The translations under genes and the position numbers were made by a program. From Flavobacterium pokkalii (GTDB lineage Bacteria; Bacteroidota; Bacteroidia; Flavobacteriales; Flavobacteriaceae): 64,000 nucleotides of DNA. Shown here one piece after another: positions 40,423 through 49,301 of the stretch (within the stretch, counting starts at the first letter, position 1; each line of letters starts with the position of its first letter). The stretch spans positions 49,639-113,638 of the forward strand of contig NZ_NASZ01000010.1 of NCBI RefSeq assembly GCF_014596575.1, given 5' to 3'. The notes beneath the pieces were generated by a model. That model ran no database searches. It was not told the origin of the DNA and saw nothing but the letters and a program-made list of their open reading frames with translations.

Positions 40423-42012
40423 TTAATGTCCATTAAAAATAACGTAAAGTGCAATCATAACCAAGCTTAGCAGTACCCAAAGCATTTTGACCTGCTTATC
40501 TGGTTTGGCTGCAGGATTGATTTTCAACAACTCCTGATTGTCTTTTTGTCCTGCTTTGTCGGTAATTGTTATCAGATAAGCCATTACTGCCAATGCTACA
40601 AAAATGTAAAACGATAACAATAAGAAATGAGGCCATTCATACACTTGATTTGGGAAAACCCATAAGTACAAAACCCCTGTTCCTAAACTTATGATTGTTC
40701 CTAAAGTTAGCGTTAAATTGGCTGCTTTGGTAGTAGTTTTGTTCCAAAGAACGCCAAACAAAAACACAACCGACATTGGCGGAGCAATAAATCCTAATAC
40801 CGATTGAAAAATATCAAATAGATTCAAACCTTTAATACTATCAATAGCCAAGGTGATTAAAATAGAAAGAATACAACCAAACAAAGTCACCAATCTTCCT
40901 ATTTTAACAATCTCTTTGTTGGTCGCATTTGGTTTGTGATTTTTCACATAAACATCCATCGTGAAAACGGTACTCAAAGAATTCAATGCCGAACCAATCG
41001 TACTAATTAAGGCTGCAATTAATACCACAATAATCAAACCTCTCAATCCAGCAGGAAACAACTGGGTTACCATAGTCATATAAGCCTCATCCGGATTTTT
41101 TAAATTCGGAAACAAAACAAAACATACGATTCCAGGAAGGATGAACAAAGGCACATCTAAAATTTTCAACCAACCGATAAAGTTGGCTCCTAACTGTCCC
41201 TGTTTTAAATTTTTGGCACCCAAAATAGATTGCACCATAGACTGATCGGTACACCAAAACCAAACTCCCATGATAGGATAACCCAATAAAATGGCCAACC
41301 AAGGATAGTTTTTATCGTCTGCCGGCAATAATAAATTCCAATAAGAACCGGGAGTACTTTGATAAACATGCTCCAATCCTCCTGCTTTGTTAACACCCAT
41401 TACCACCAATAATAACGAAACGCCAATTAGTAATAACATCTGGAAAACATTAGTATATGCAATTGCCTTTAATCCTCCTGCAGCCGCAAAAAAACCGGAC
41501 AGTATGACCATCATAATTACAGAAAGGTACATTGGTAAATCCAATAATTGTTTCACCAAAACACCTCCTGCAAACAAGGTTAAAGACAACCAAGAAATCA
41601 AAATGGTTATTAATGTGTACCAAGCAAGAATATTTCGAGTTGAATCTCCAAAGCGTTTTCCCATAAATTCAGGCAAGGTCAGTACTTTAGCCCCCAAATA
41701 CCTTGGCGAAAAAACCACCGCCAATAAAAGGATAAAAATAAACGCATACCAGGCAAAATTACCCGCCACAATTCCTGTTGTAAATCCCACACTGGCAGAA
41801 GCAATCAACATCGAAGGCCCCACATTGGTTCCCCACATATTCAAACCGATACTCAACCAACCTAAAGTATTTCCAGCTAGAAAGATACTTTCGTCTTCTG
41901 ATTTTTTATTTTTTACAAAAGAAATATAATACCCAAAGGCAATTAATATCAACAGATAACCAATAACAACGGCATAATCTATGGGTTCTAAAAAACTACT
42001 GATTTTACTCAT
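40423..42012 (-). CDS. SSS-family sodium:sugar symporter
   Basis: This 529-residue inner-membrane protein has about 13-14 hydrophobic helices and the sodium/solute symporter pattern: IDYAVVIGYLLILIAFGYY at the start, SIFLAGNTLGWLSIGLNMWGTNVGPS for helix 1 and loop, and GGLKAIAYTNVFQMLLLIG for the family signature. Members in PULs import monosaccharides or uronates into the cytoplasm with sodium. In this locus the cargo is likely rhamnose, galacturonate or another released sugar. It lies between the oxidoreductase (12-base gap) and GH78-like genes, consistent with a release-import-catabolism unit. Confidence 0.9.
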   Translation of the reverse strand: MSKISSFLEPIDYAVVIGYLLILIAFGYYISFVKNKKSEDESIFLAGNTLGWLSIGLNMWGTNVGPSMLIASASVGFTTGIVAGNFAWYAFIFILLLAVVFSPRYLGAKVLTLPEFMGKRFGDSTRNILAWYTLITILISWLSLTLFAGGVLVKQLLDLPMYLSVIMMVILSGFFAAAGGLKAIAYTNVFQMLLLIGVSLLLVVMGVNKAGGLEHVYQSTPGSYWNLLLPADDKNYPWLAILLGYPIMGVWFWCTDQSMVQSILGAKNLKQGQLGANFIGWLKILDVPLFILPGIVCFVLFPNLKNPDEAYMTMVTQLFPAGLRGLIIVVLIAALISTIGSALNSLSTVFTMDVYVKNHKPNATNKEIVKIGRLVTLFGCILSILITLAIDSIKGLNLFDIFQSVLGFIAPPMSVVFLFGVLWNKTTTKAANLTLTLGTIISLGTGVLYLWVFPNQVYEWPHFLLLSFYIFVALAVMAYLITITDKAGQKDNQELLKINPAAKPDKQVKMLWVLLSLVMIALYVIFNGH

Positions 42013-42024
42013 TTGTTCTGTCTA

Positions 42025-43095
42025 TTAAAGTTGGATATCATAAGCTGCTAAAACATCGGCAATTTTAACCGGCATTCCGGTTTGCAGGGTTTTGTCCATT
42101 GCCTGTAACAAAGCAACAGTTCCAATTCCTTCTTTCATATCCGGATAAGCAGTGAAGCCTTGTTCGATGCTATCTGCAAAATATTCCAAATAATTTTGAT
42201 ACTCTCCACCATGATGACTTTGTCCCTCAAAACGGAAATAATATTTAATCGTAGCATCACCCCAATGAATGATTCTTTCTTCTCCTTCTTTATCGGTAAC
42301 CGAATAACGCAATTCGTGATAATCGGCCTGGCTAGCTCCTTCTGTACCTCTTAAAATTACGGTCATTCCGCTGTCACGCTTGGTTGGCTGTGTTGGCGAA
42401 GTGTACACCCCACTCACACGTGCAATTCTACCGTCGGTGGCTTTGAAAATAAAGTGCATCGTATCTTCGTTTTTCAAACCTGCTGTTTTTCCGTTGCTGC
42501 TTATCATTCCGTAGCCCATTACTTCTTCTATATTTGGTAAATACCAACGAATGAAATCCACAGGATGACTCAATCCTCCATACAACCATTTGAAAGACTG
42601 CAACAAAGACCATTCTTTCTTTAAAAACCAACGATGATCTGCGTGATAGTGCGATTCAATCGTTATTAAATCTCCTATTAATCCTTCTTCAAAATCTTTT
42701 CTTTGCCTTTTTGCCGGTTCAAAAAAGCGGGAACTCTGTCCCACAAAAACTCTTTTTCCAGTTTGTTCACTAATGGCAATTAACTCTTTGGCAGCAGCCA
42801 AATCATCAATAAAAGGTTTGGTACAAACTACATGTTTTCCGTGCAATAATGCCTGTTTTACATGATCGGCATGCAAATGATCCGGGGTGTAAATAGCAAT
42901 GATATCGATAGCCTCATCCTGCAACAAATCATTATAATTGGTGGTGTAATGCGGAAAATCAAATTCCTTAGCGCGCTGTTTGCACAATTCTTCATTTCTG
43001 TCACATACTTTGACCAACTCTACTTTGCTGCTTTCTATAGCGGCTGACATGGTACTGCGTCCTTCTCCAAGACCTAAAATGGCTATTTTTAACAT
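42025..43095 (-). CDS. Gfo/Idh/MocA-family NAD(P)-dependent sugar oxidoreductase
   Basis: This 356-residue protein has no signal peptide and is cytoplasmic. The N-terminal Rossmann fold shows GLGEGRS (8-14) and the family's E/T-K-P motif as TKP (92-94), followed by a C-terminal dehydrogenase domain with HYHADHRWFLK and SHPVDFIRWY. Family members oxidise or epimerise sugars and uronates with NAD(P). Next to a symporter in a pectin PUL, it probably handles an imported monosaccharide; the substrate cannot be read. The gene starts the compact group that runs into the symporter. Confidence 0.87.
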   Translation of the reverse strand: MLKIAILGLGEGRSTMSAAIESSKVELVKVCDRNEELCKQRAKEFDFPHYTTNYNDLLQDEAIDIIAIYTPDHLHADHVKQALLHGKHVVCTKPFIDDLAAAKELIAISEQTGKRVFVGQSSRFFEPAKRQRKDFEEGLIGDLITIESHYHADHRWFLKKEWSLLQSFKWLYGGLSHPVDFIRWYLPNIEEVMGYGMISSNGKTAGLKNEDTMHFIFKATDGRIARVSGVYTSPTQPTKRDSGMTVILRGTEGASQADYHELRYSVTDKEGEERIIHWGDATIKYYFRFEGQSHHGGEYQNYLEYFADSIEQGFTAYPDMKEGIGTVALLQAMDKTLQTGMPVKIADVLAAYDIQL

Positions 43096-43116
43096 TGCTT
43101 TTTGTTTATTTGTTTT

Positions 43117-43231
43117 GCCACGAATTCACGAATTTTTTCTTTTTGATCTTTGTAGTTACTATTCCACTAATTCTAATAGAAATTTGTGAAATTGAAAACT
43201 GTTTTCTTTAAATCATTCGAGAATTCGTGGC
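43117..43231. repeat. Inverted repeat GCCACGAATTC class
   Basis: GCCACGAATTC (43117-43127) pairs with GAATTCGTGGC (43221-43231), spanning most of the spacer between the oxidoreductase and beta-helix genes. The left arm extends as GCCACGAATTCACGAATT, a variant of the 21596 and 28028 arms. Confidence 0.7.
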
Positions 43232-43238
43232 CTAATTA

Positions 43239-45743
43239 TTAATTTATTTTCTTCAAAAAAATCCAAGTTTCACCTGCTTTGGCATCCTCGATTCCTGTTT
43301 GGTATTTTTTCATCAGAGCATTCCATTCGTCAACTCGCGGATTATTTTCGGTAGTTTTTGGATTTAATTTGTCTAAATCTTCTCCTTTTGGAATACTGAT
43401 AACCAACATTAATTGTCTGCCATTTTTGAAAACCTGCAATTGTTGAAAATCGGCATTACAGAAACCTTTGGCTATTTCCGGCCATTTTTCAAATTGAGTT
43501 TTATGATAATCCAAATATTCCTGTTGCAGTTTTGGATCTTCTACCAAATTGGCTGTCAAAACGATATTTTCCCATTCAGATGCTGGTTTTACACCCGGAC
43601 ATCTTTCAAAATTTTGAAAATCGTAAACCGGATTTTCATATATTTTTATTTGCAAATCAGGGAAAGCCAAGGCTAATTTTCTTTTGGTTCGTTCTGGTTG
43701 ATTCATCAAACCGTAAATCACCAGATGATTTTCCCATTGGTACAATTCTTCACCCACGATTCTAAAACCTTTGATGGTCGATTTGATTTTGGCTACATCC
43801 AGATTCTTTCCTATCACTTCAATCGCAACCGATTTTGGCATTTCCTGCAATCCCCAGGCTTCATCGATAACCACTTCTTTTTTCAAATTAGTAAATGGCG
43901 CACGAATTCCGGCATTTTCTTTAATGGCATTGCTTACAAACTGATTGTTATCCTGCCAAAGATTTCCTTTTGGTCCATTGTTGTTTTTCAGGATTTTTTG
44001 AATTGGAATCCAGTTGTTTTTGATAGTAAAATGTTGCGAACCTTCATCAGTATACAAATACAACCATAAGAATGGATCGTGTGCGTAAGGACTGTGATAT
44101 ACTTTGTCAATATAGTTCTCCTCAATAAAACTATTAGGCTGAGAAGAAAGTGTGTAAATTCCGGCTACATCATGCAAATGCTTGGCATAATGATGAATTT
44201 TGTTTGCCAAAATTTTGTTGTTTTTCATCACATTTTCGGTATGAGTCCAACCCCAACCCAAGGAAATTCCGCTATAAGCCACATCCGAAATTTCATTGTG
44301 TGCAATGGTAACATCTCTCACAAATCCGGCAGCAATTCCCAAACAACCCCAATCGTCATTGGCAACATTGGTAATTAAGTTATCGGCTACTAATTCATTC
44401 GAACAAATTTCTCTTTCGTCTTTTACTTGCAAAGGCAAATGCGACTCATAAGCTTCTTCAGAGAAAACGCCTAAACAAATTCCGTTTCCTCCAATGTCTT
44501 TAAATAAGTTTCCCTGAACTGTATTGTGGTTTGTTCCTTTGTTCAAATCCAATCCCGTTGAAGACAAATGCTCAAAACGACATCCCTCAAAAGTATTGTT
44601 ATGAGCAAAATTCACTTCTACAGCCGCTCTTGGTCGTCCTACCCAACCCTGATTTTCCAAAGATGCCTGATTAGGCGTTCCCGGAATTTTCAATTTATAA
44701 GCATCCCGCAAATACATTCCGGCTTGCAAAGGCACGTGTCCTTGTTGCGAAGGACGTAGCCAATTGCTGTACTGGAACGAAATTCCTTTGAATTTTACGT
44801 CATGAACCGGTCTGTCGATAGTTCCTTTTATATCTACCAAATTTTCTAAAACCGGCGCAATTACTTTGGCGGCAGCCATATTTTCACCTTTTCTTGGGAT
44901 ATAGTAAATCTTCGCATTTCTTCGGTCTAAAAACCATTCTCCGGCTTCATTCAGCAAAGATTTAGCATTGTTTAGAAAGAAAGCCGAATTTCCGTTGTTC
45001 TTTGAAATCCAAGGTGCCGGCCACGGATGTTCACTTTGAATGCGACTTTCGGGTTTTTCAAATGAAAGTCTTGCGCTGTCCTTAACTACTTCGATATTCT
45101 TGATTCGCAAATGAGCAATAGCCCACCATTGCACGATGAACATTTCCATGCCTGGCTCATATTTCACCGATTTATCTTTAAATGGAATCCAACAGGTTTC
45201 AGTTTCCTTATCCCAGGACAAAATTCTTTCCATTTTATTTCCGGCAGTACTTTTGGCACGAACGGCTTTTACATCATTTACCCAAAGTTGGCGGTAATTG
45301 AGCACTTCTCCGGCAATTTGCGGCGCATCGGCTACCCAAACCGTACCAGCTTTCTGTCCGTTAATAACAGTAGTTGATTTTTTCCAGTTTTTAATGGCAA
45401 CTCCCCCGCTAAAAATAGGTTTTGCATTTACATCGGCTTCAATAGTTGTCGGGCTATCTTCTGTTCCGGAATCTTCCGGTCTAACGAATAAAGCTTCATC
45501 AAAATAATACGTTCCGTCTTTGATAATAATATGGATTCCGCCTTTGACAGAAGCATCATTTAGTCGGCGTAATTCTCTGGCTTTTCGCAAAGCCATGTGT
45601 ACGGTTGCCAGCGGGCTTTCTTTGGTTCCTTCATTGGTATCCTTTCCATTAGTTGCTACCCAAATATCCGCAGCCTGCATGGAAAGAGTAGTAAAAAACA
45701 ACGCTAAAAAAGCGAACAAACCATATCGATTTTTTAAAAACAT
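43239..45743 (-). CDS. Secreted beta-helix protein fused to an L-rhamnose-mutarotase-like domain
   Basis: This 834-residue exported protein (signal peptide 1-24) has an N-terminal right-handed beta-helix (about 25-620; GTYYFDEALFVRPEDSG, NNTFEGCRFEHLSSTGLDL, ISDVAYSGISLGWGW). From about 638 comes a ferredoxin-like half, and from about 724 a segment very like RhaM/DUF718: YLDYHKTQFEKWPEIAKGF, then QLQVFKNGRQLMLVISIP and NPRVDEWNALMKKY. The same pattern (YKRYHAKENAWPEI, NPKVQEWEKLMW) occurs in the free mutarotase at 55324. The beta-helix probably binds or cleaves a pectic glycan, and the C-terminal part could interconvert released L-sugar anomers or may have lost activity. It is the first gene of the PUL. 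Confidence 0.8.
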   Translation of the reverse strand: MFLKNRYGLFAFLALFFTTLSMQAADIWVATNGKDTNEGTKESPLATVHMALRKARELRRLNDASVKGGIHIIIKDGTYYFDEALFVRPEDSGTEDSPTTIEADVNAKPIFSGGVAIKNWKKSTTVINGQKAGTVWVADAPQIAGEVLNYRQLWVNDVKAVRAKSTAGNKMERILSWDKETETCWIPFKDKSVKYEPGMEMFIVQWWAIAHLRIKNIEVVKDSARLSFEKPESRIQSEHPWPAPWISKNNGNSAFFLNNAKSLLNEAGEWFLDRRNAKIYYIPRKGENMAAAKVIAPVLENLVDIKGTIDRPVHDVKFKGISFQYSNWLRPSQQGHVPLQAGMYLRDAYKLKIPGTPNQASLENQGWVGRPRAAVEVNFAHNNTFEGCRFEHLSSTGLDLNKGTNHNTVQGNLFKDIGGNGICLGVFSEEAYESHLPLQVKDEREICSNELVADNLITNVANDDWGCLGIAAGFVRDVTIAHNEISDVAYSGISLGWGWTHTENVMKNNKILANKIHHYAKHLHDVAGIYTLSSQPNSFIEENYIDKVYHSPYAHDPFLWLYLYTDEGSQHFTIKNNWIPIQKILKNNNGPKGNLWQDNNQFVSNAIKENAGIRAPFTNLKKEVVIDEAWGLQEMPKSVAIEVIGKNLDVAKIKSTIKGFRIVGEELYQWENHLVIYGLMNQPERTKRKLALAFPDLQIKIYENPVYDFQNFERCPGVKPASEWENIVLTANLVEDPKLQQEYLDYHKTQFEKWPEIAKGFCNADFQQLQVFKNGRQLMLVISIPKGEDLDKLNPKTTENNPRVDEWNALMKKYQTGIEDAKAGETWIFLKKIN

Positions 45744-46024
45744 ATAATGATTTTTTAATTATAAATAAATTTCAAAAACGTCCTAATCCTCAAAACCTTA
45801 TCATTTTAAGCAAACTCAAAATGTAAACGTTATCATTTTTAAAGTTAAAAAAAAGTCTTTCGACTCTAATACCCTTTAAATAAATAAATTGGGATGGGCA
45901 AGTTACCTATTTTTATTCAAAATAAATCATACTTTTAAACAACGGTCGATTTTATAAAAACAGATACTTTTCTAAGAAATAAATTTAATAATTATCTTTA
46001 TACCAATTTAATATAAATTATTTT
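45744..46024. other. Divergent promoter region, PUL head and AraC gene
   Basis: 281 bases between the divergently transcribed beta-helix/RhaM gene and the AraC-type regulator. It is AT-rich, holds one LacI-operator-like site near the PUL side, and no gene. No clean TAnnTTTG promoter was identified for either direction. Confidence 0.5.
45819..45838. promoter_or_regulatory. LacI-type operator variant upstream of the PUL head gene
   Basis: AAATGTAAACGTTATCATTT matches the perfect susC palindrome at 18 of 20 positions, 76 bases before the start of the beta-helix/RhaM gene. This would place both PUL arms under one regulator. A partial repeat, TTATCATTTT, lies 33 bases to the left. Confidence 0.65.
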
Positions 46025-46975
46025 ATGAATTCCTTTTTGTTACCAAAAAACCTTAGAGAAAAAGATGAACATGGAAATTACGGAGTTTGGTGGCACGAAA
46101 ACAATCCCGGACCACTAAAAAAACTGCCTTTTATCAAGCAATTTGGCAGCATGAAATTCTCGAAAGTACGCATTGACGACAGCATGCGTCCGCACCTGAA
46201 TGACGGCATCGAAATTCATTATGTAAACAGTGGCAAATACGACTGGGTTATTGAAGGCAAAGCAATCGAATTGTTTCCCGAAAATTTATCGGTAACGGCT
46301 CCCTGGCACGAAAACGGCAGCATTTCAGGGATTATGGATATTGGTCAGATTAACTGGATTATTATCAAACCTCAGGAATTCACAAATGAAAAAGCATTAA
46401 ACTTTGGAAACTGGAGCAAATTACCTGTAGCATTTCAAGAAAACTTAGGAAAAATGATTGGCGACGCCGATAATTCCGTTATTGAAAAAGCCAGAAATTT
46501 CAAGAAATATTTTGACGAACTACGCAACGAACTGGCTTATCAGGAAGAAGGTTTTGAAATCAAAGTGCAAAATATTCTGGAAAATTTGTTTATCGATTTG
46601 CATCGCCAACTTTCGAATAAAATCCATAAAAATCAGGAAAGTGATACTTTCATTGAAAAACTCACCCAATTACTTGAAAGTGATTTAACTAAAAAATGGC
46701 ACATCGAAGATTTGGCTGCCGTTTTCAACATGGGAAAAACCAAATTCACTTATGAGGTTAAAAAACTTACGGGTTTTCCTCCCAACAGCTTTATCATCAG
46801 TTTAAAACTTGAAAAAGCTATTCAATTACTCAAAACTAGTCCAAGCATTAGCATGGCTGAAATTGCCTTTAGTTGCGGTTTTTCGTCCTTACAGCATTTC
46901 ACTTCTACTTTTTCACAACGAAACGGAATTAGCCCCAGAAAATATCAGCTGCAACAACAGAAAAAAAAGAAATAA
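46025..46975 (+). CDS. AraC-family transcriptional regulator beside the PUL
   Basis: This 316-residue cytoplasmic protein has an N-terminal cupin-like sensor (about 40-125; GIEIHYVNSGKYDWVIEGK, SVTAPWHENGS) and a C-terminal AraC domain (about 210-316) with two helix-turn-helix units: WHIEDLAAVFNMGKTKFTYEVKKLTGFPPNSFI and ISMAEIAFSCGFSSLQHFTSTFSQRNGISPRKY. Such regulators usually activate when a sugar binds the sensor. It is divergent from the PUL head gene, so it may control it, but the operator-like sites in the PUL are of LacI type. The A-rich TTTTATG leader is normal for the phylum. A hairpin terminator follows. Confidence 0.9.
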   Translation: MNSFLLPKNLREKDEHGNYGVWWHENNPGPLKKLPFIKQFGSMKFSKVRIDDSMRPHLNDGIEIHYVNSGKYDWVIEGKAIELFPENLSVTAPWHENGSISGIMDIGQINWIIIKPQEFTNEKALNFGNWSKLPVAFQENLGKMIGDADNSVIEKARNFKKYFDELRNELAYQEEGFEIKVQNILENLFIDLHRQLSNKIHKNQESDTFIEKLTQLLESDLTKKWHIEDLAAVFNMGKTKFTYEVKKLTGFPPNSFIISLKLEKAIQLLKTSPSISMAEIAFSCGFSSLQHFTSTFSQRNGISPRKYQLQQQKKKK

Positions 46976-46976
46976 A

Positions 46977-47002
46977 AAAGCCTTTCCGTTAAGAAAGGCT
47001 TT
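46977..47002. terminator. Bidirectional terminator between AraC and HU/SPOR genes
   Basis: AAAGCCTTTC (46977-46986) and GAAAGGCTTT (46993-47002) form a perfect 10-bp stem with a 6-base loop, flanked by A and T tracts, and lying between convergent genes. Confidence 0.85.
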
Positions 47003-47006
47003 GAAA

Positions 47007-47963
47007 TTATAAAGATTCCACCAACAACCAGGCTTCGGGATTTTCAGAAGCGCGAACTTCATTCTTTACTTTTTGAGCTTCAGCATAAGTTGCAAAACTA
47101 CCGTAAAGAACCGGATACAAACCATGTTTATTTTTTTCCAATCTTCTGGCTTTAAAGCCTGCTTTTGTTAATTGCTTAACCACCTGTTCCGCATTTGCTT
47201 CATCTCTAAAAGCACCGGCCACCACGTGATAAGGCATTTTTACTTCTTTAGCTTCTTCTTTATCTGCTTTTACAGAAAGAGTCACCGGAGCCATCGGACT
47301 TTTGATAAAAAAAGTCGCTTCCTGAATTTTAGATTCTACTTTCTTTTGAACCGCTTTCTCCACTAAAATCGTTTGGGTTTCAATTTGATTATTGTAAACC
47401 GAATAAGCCACAGTTCCTGCCAAACCTAAGCCCAAGATAAAAATAGCCGCGTATTTTAAATAAGAACGACCAATTCTTTCTTCCGGAACCAAAGCAATTA
47501 CGTCTCTTTCCTCAACAGCTGAAATACTTTCTTCGGCAACTTCTCTTTTAACAACCGGAGCAATAAAAGAAGCCAAACCAAAAGAACTCGTTAAATAATT
47601 CTTTTGTTCCGACGGAGTAAAAATTAAATTATCAGAAGCATTCAACACAAAACTACCTACATTTTTAACCGTCAGAGCTCGGTTTTCTTCCAATTCCTTT
47701 TTCCAATTCAACACTTCATATTGAATTGCACTGATAGCATATTCATAAGAGGTTTTTTCGGTTCTGGCAATATGATTAGCCAACAAACCGTCATTATTTT
47801 TAATATTGGTATTGAAAGAAATTAATTTTTTAGGCGGATAAAAAGAATTTGCGCTCTCCACCCACTGTGCCGATTGGATTTCGGTCAAAAAAGCACCAAA
47901 CCCAGGAATGGTAACACATTGGTAACGATATAATAGCTGGCTTATGTAGTTTTCTATATTCAT
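47007..47963 (-). CDS. HU-CCDC81 and SPOR domain membrane protein
   Basis: Started at ATG 47963 (MNIENYISQLLYRYQC), this 318-residue protein has an N-terminal HU-CCDC81-like pair of domains (about 1-125; TIPGFGAFLT, VKNVGSFVLN), a single membrane helix at about 170-190 (YAAIFILGLGLAGTVAYSVY), and a C-terminal SPOR domain (about 245-318; YHVVAGAFRDEANAEQVVKQL). SPOR domains bind septal peptidoglycan. Proteins of this layout are common in Flavobacteriia and are thought to link the cell wall with cytoplasmic partners; the function is not established. An in-frame ATG six codons earlier is less likely. The neighbours are unrelated housekeeping genes. Confidence 0.85.
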   Translation of the reverse strand: MNIENYISQLLYRYQCVTIPGFGAFLTEIQSAQWVESANSFYPPKKLISFNTNIKNNDGLLANHIARTEKTSYEYAISAIQYEVLNWKKELEENRALTVKNVGSFVLNASDNLIFTPSEQKNYLTSSFGLASFIAPVVKREVAEESISAVEERDVIALVPEERIGRSYLKYAAIFILGLGLAGTVAYSVYNNQIETQTILVEKAVQKKVESKIQEATFFIKSPMAPVTLSVKADKEEAKEVKMPYHVVAGAFRDEANAEQVVKQLTKAGFKARRLEKNKHGLYPVLYGSFATYAEAQKVKNEVRASENPEAWLLVESL

Positions 47964-48065
47964 ACATACAAAGTTAAACATCCAATATAGTTATCAAAAT
48001 TTTATTCACAATTTTTATTAACAATTCCAGCGAAAATTTATACATTTCAATCTCAAATATTTAGC

Positions 48066-49166
48066 ATGACAACATCGGATTTATTTTATACAATGGCTTT
48101 GCTTAAAATTGAAGGCGTAGGCGACATCATGGCTAAAAAACTAATCAGTCATTGTGGTTCAGCCGAAGCGGTTTTTAAAACAAAAAAGCAACACTTGGCA
48201 TCTATTGACGGCATTGGAAGCATGCTTCTCAAAAATTTGAAAGACGAAAGCGTTTTTGATAAAGCACATAAAGAACTAGCATTTATTGAAAAAAACGCCA
48301 TCAATGTTACTTATTTTCAGGACGAAAATTATCCTGACAAACTCAAACATTGTGTTGACGCACCGGTAATTTTATTCACTTCTGGCACGATTGATTTAAA
48401 AAACAGAAAAATCATCAGCATTGTGGGAACCCGCCAAATTACTTCTTACGGGACCGAATTTTGCAAAAAACTCATTGAAGATTTAGCACCGTTAGATCCG
48501 GTAATCGTTAGCGGATTTGCTTATGGCGTTGACATTGTTGCACATCAGTTGGCTATGGAACATAATTTACAAACCATAGGCGTTTTGGCTCATGGTTTGA
48601 ACCAAATTTATCCCAAAAACCACAAGAAATACATGACCAAAATGGAACAAAACGGCGGTTTTATGACCGAGTTTTGGAGTTCATCCAATCCTGATAAGGA
48701 AAATTTTGTGAAACGAAACCGCATTGTAGCAGGGATTGCCGAAGCTACGATTGTAATTGAATCGGCTGAAAGAGGTGGATCCTTAATTACTGCTAATATG
48801 GCGAATGATTACAATAGAGATGTTTTTGCGGTTCCGGGTCGCACCACCGATAAATATAGCGCCGGCTGTAACCACCTTATCAAAACCCAAAAAGCAAATG
48901 TACTCACCAATGCCGCCGATTTGGTTTATATGCTCAATTGGGACATCAAAGAAGAAACCAAAAGCATACAAAAACAATTATTCGTTTCACTCGATGATGA
49001 CGAACAAAAAATATACGATTATCTAATCAAAACCGGAAAGGAATTAATGGATATTATTGCGCTGGAATGTGAATTTCCGATTTACAGAGTTTCCAGTATT
49101 TTATTGAATATGGAATTAAAAGGAGTAATCAGACCTTTACCAGGGAAATTGTTTGAAGCTATTTAA
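48066..49166 (+). CDS. dprA: DNA processing protein DprA
   Basis: This 366-residue cytoplasmic protein has an N-terminal SAM-like region (about 1-75; IEGVGDIMAKKL), the Rossmann-type DprA/Smf core (about 80-285; SIVGTRQITSYGTEFCKKL, VSGFAYGVDIVAHQLAM, FMTEFWSSSNPDKENFVKRNRIVAG, ESAERGGSLITA) and a C-terminal winged helix. DprA binds incoming single-stranded DNA and loads RecA during natural transformation. recA itself lies about 3 kb away, though that is probably coincidence. Length and motifs are normal. The gene ends at a repeat-rich hairpin region shared with convergent trpS. Confidence 0.94.
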   Translation: MTTSDLFYTMALLKIEGVGDIMAKKLISHCGSAEAVFKTKKQHLASIDGIGSMLLKNLKDESVFDKAHKELAFIEKNAINVTYFQDENYPDKLKHCVDAPVILFTSGTIDLKNRKIISIVGTRQITSYGTEFCKKLIEDLAPLDPVIVSGFAYGVDIVAHQLAMEHNLQTIGVLAHGLNQIYPKNHKKYMTKMEQNGGFMTEFWSSSNPDKENFVKRNRIVAGIAEATIVIESAERGGSLITANMANDYNRDVFAVPGRTTDKYSAGCNHLIKTQKANVLTNAADLVYMLNWDIKEETKSIQKQLFVSLDDDEQKIYDYLIKTGKELMDIIALECEFPIYRVSSILLNMELKGVIRPLPGKLFEAI

Positions 49167-49173
49167 AAGCGAA

Positions 49174-49282
49174 CCGCAGATTCACAGATTTACTTAATTT
49201 GACAACTTTCAAAAAGTTGTCAAATTTTAAACAAAAAAACCGCAGATTCGCAGATTTAAAATAATAATCTGTGAATCTGCGG
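49174..49282. repeat. Compound palindrome between dprA and trpS, with terminator hairpin
   Basis: CCGCAGATTCACAGATT (49174-49190) pairs exactly with 49266-49282, and a near copy CCGCAGATTCGCAGATT lies at 49240-49256. Between them is a compact hairpin, AATTTGACAACTTT (49196-49209) with AAAGTTGTCAAATT (49213-49226), loop CAA, which is a likely bidirectional terminator. Confidence 0.85.
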
Positions 49283-49301
49283 TAAATTATTTTTTTAAAA
49301 A

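Noticed and set aside
41387..41929. 180-residue open frame antisense to the symporter
   Set aside because: Low-complexity complement of membrane-helix codons, without start context or motif.
49174..49282. CRISPR-like repeat units between dprA and trpS
   Set aside because: Copies are few, inverted as well as direct, irregularly spaced, and no cas genes are present.
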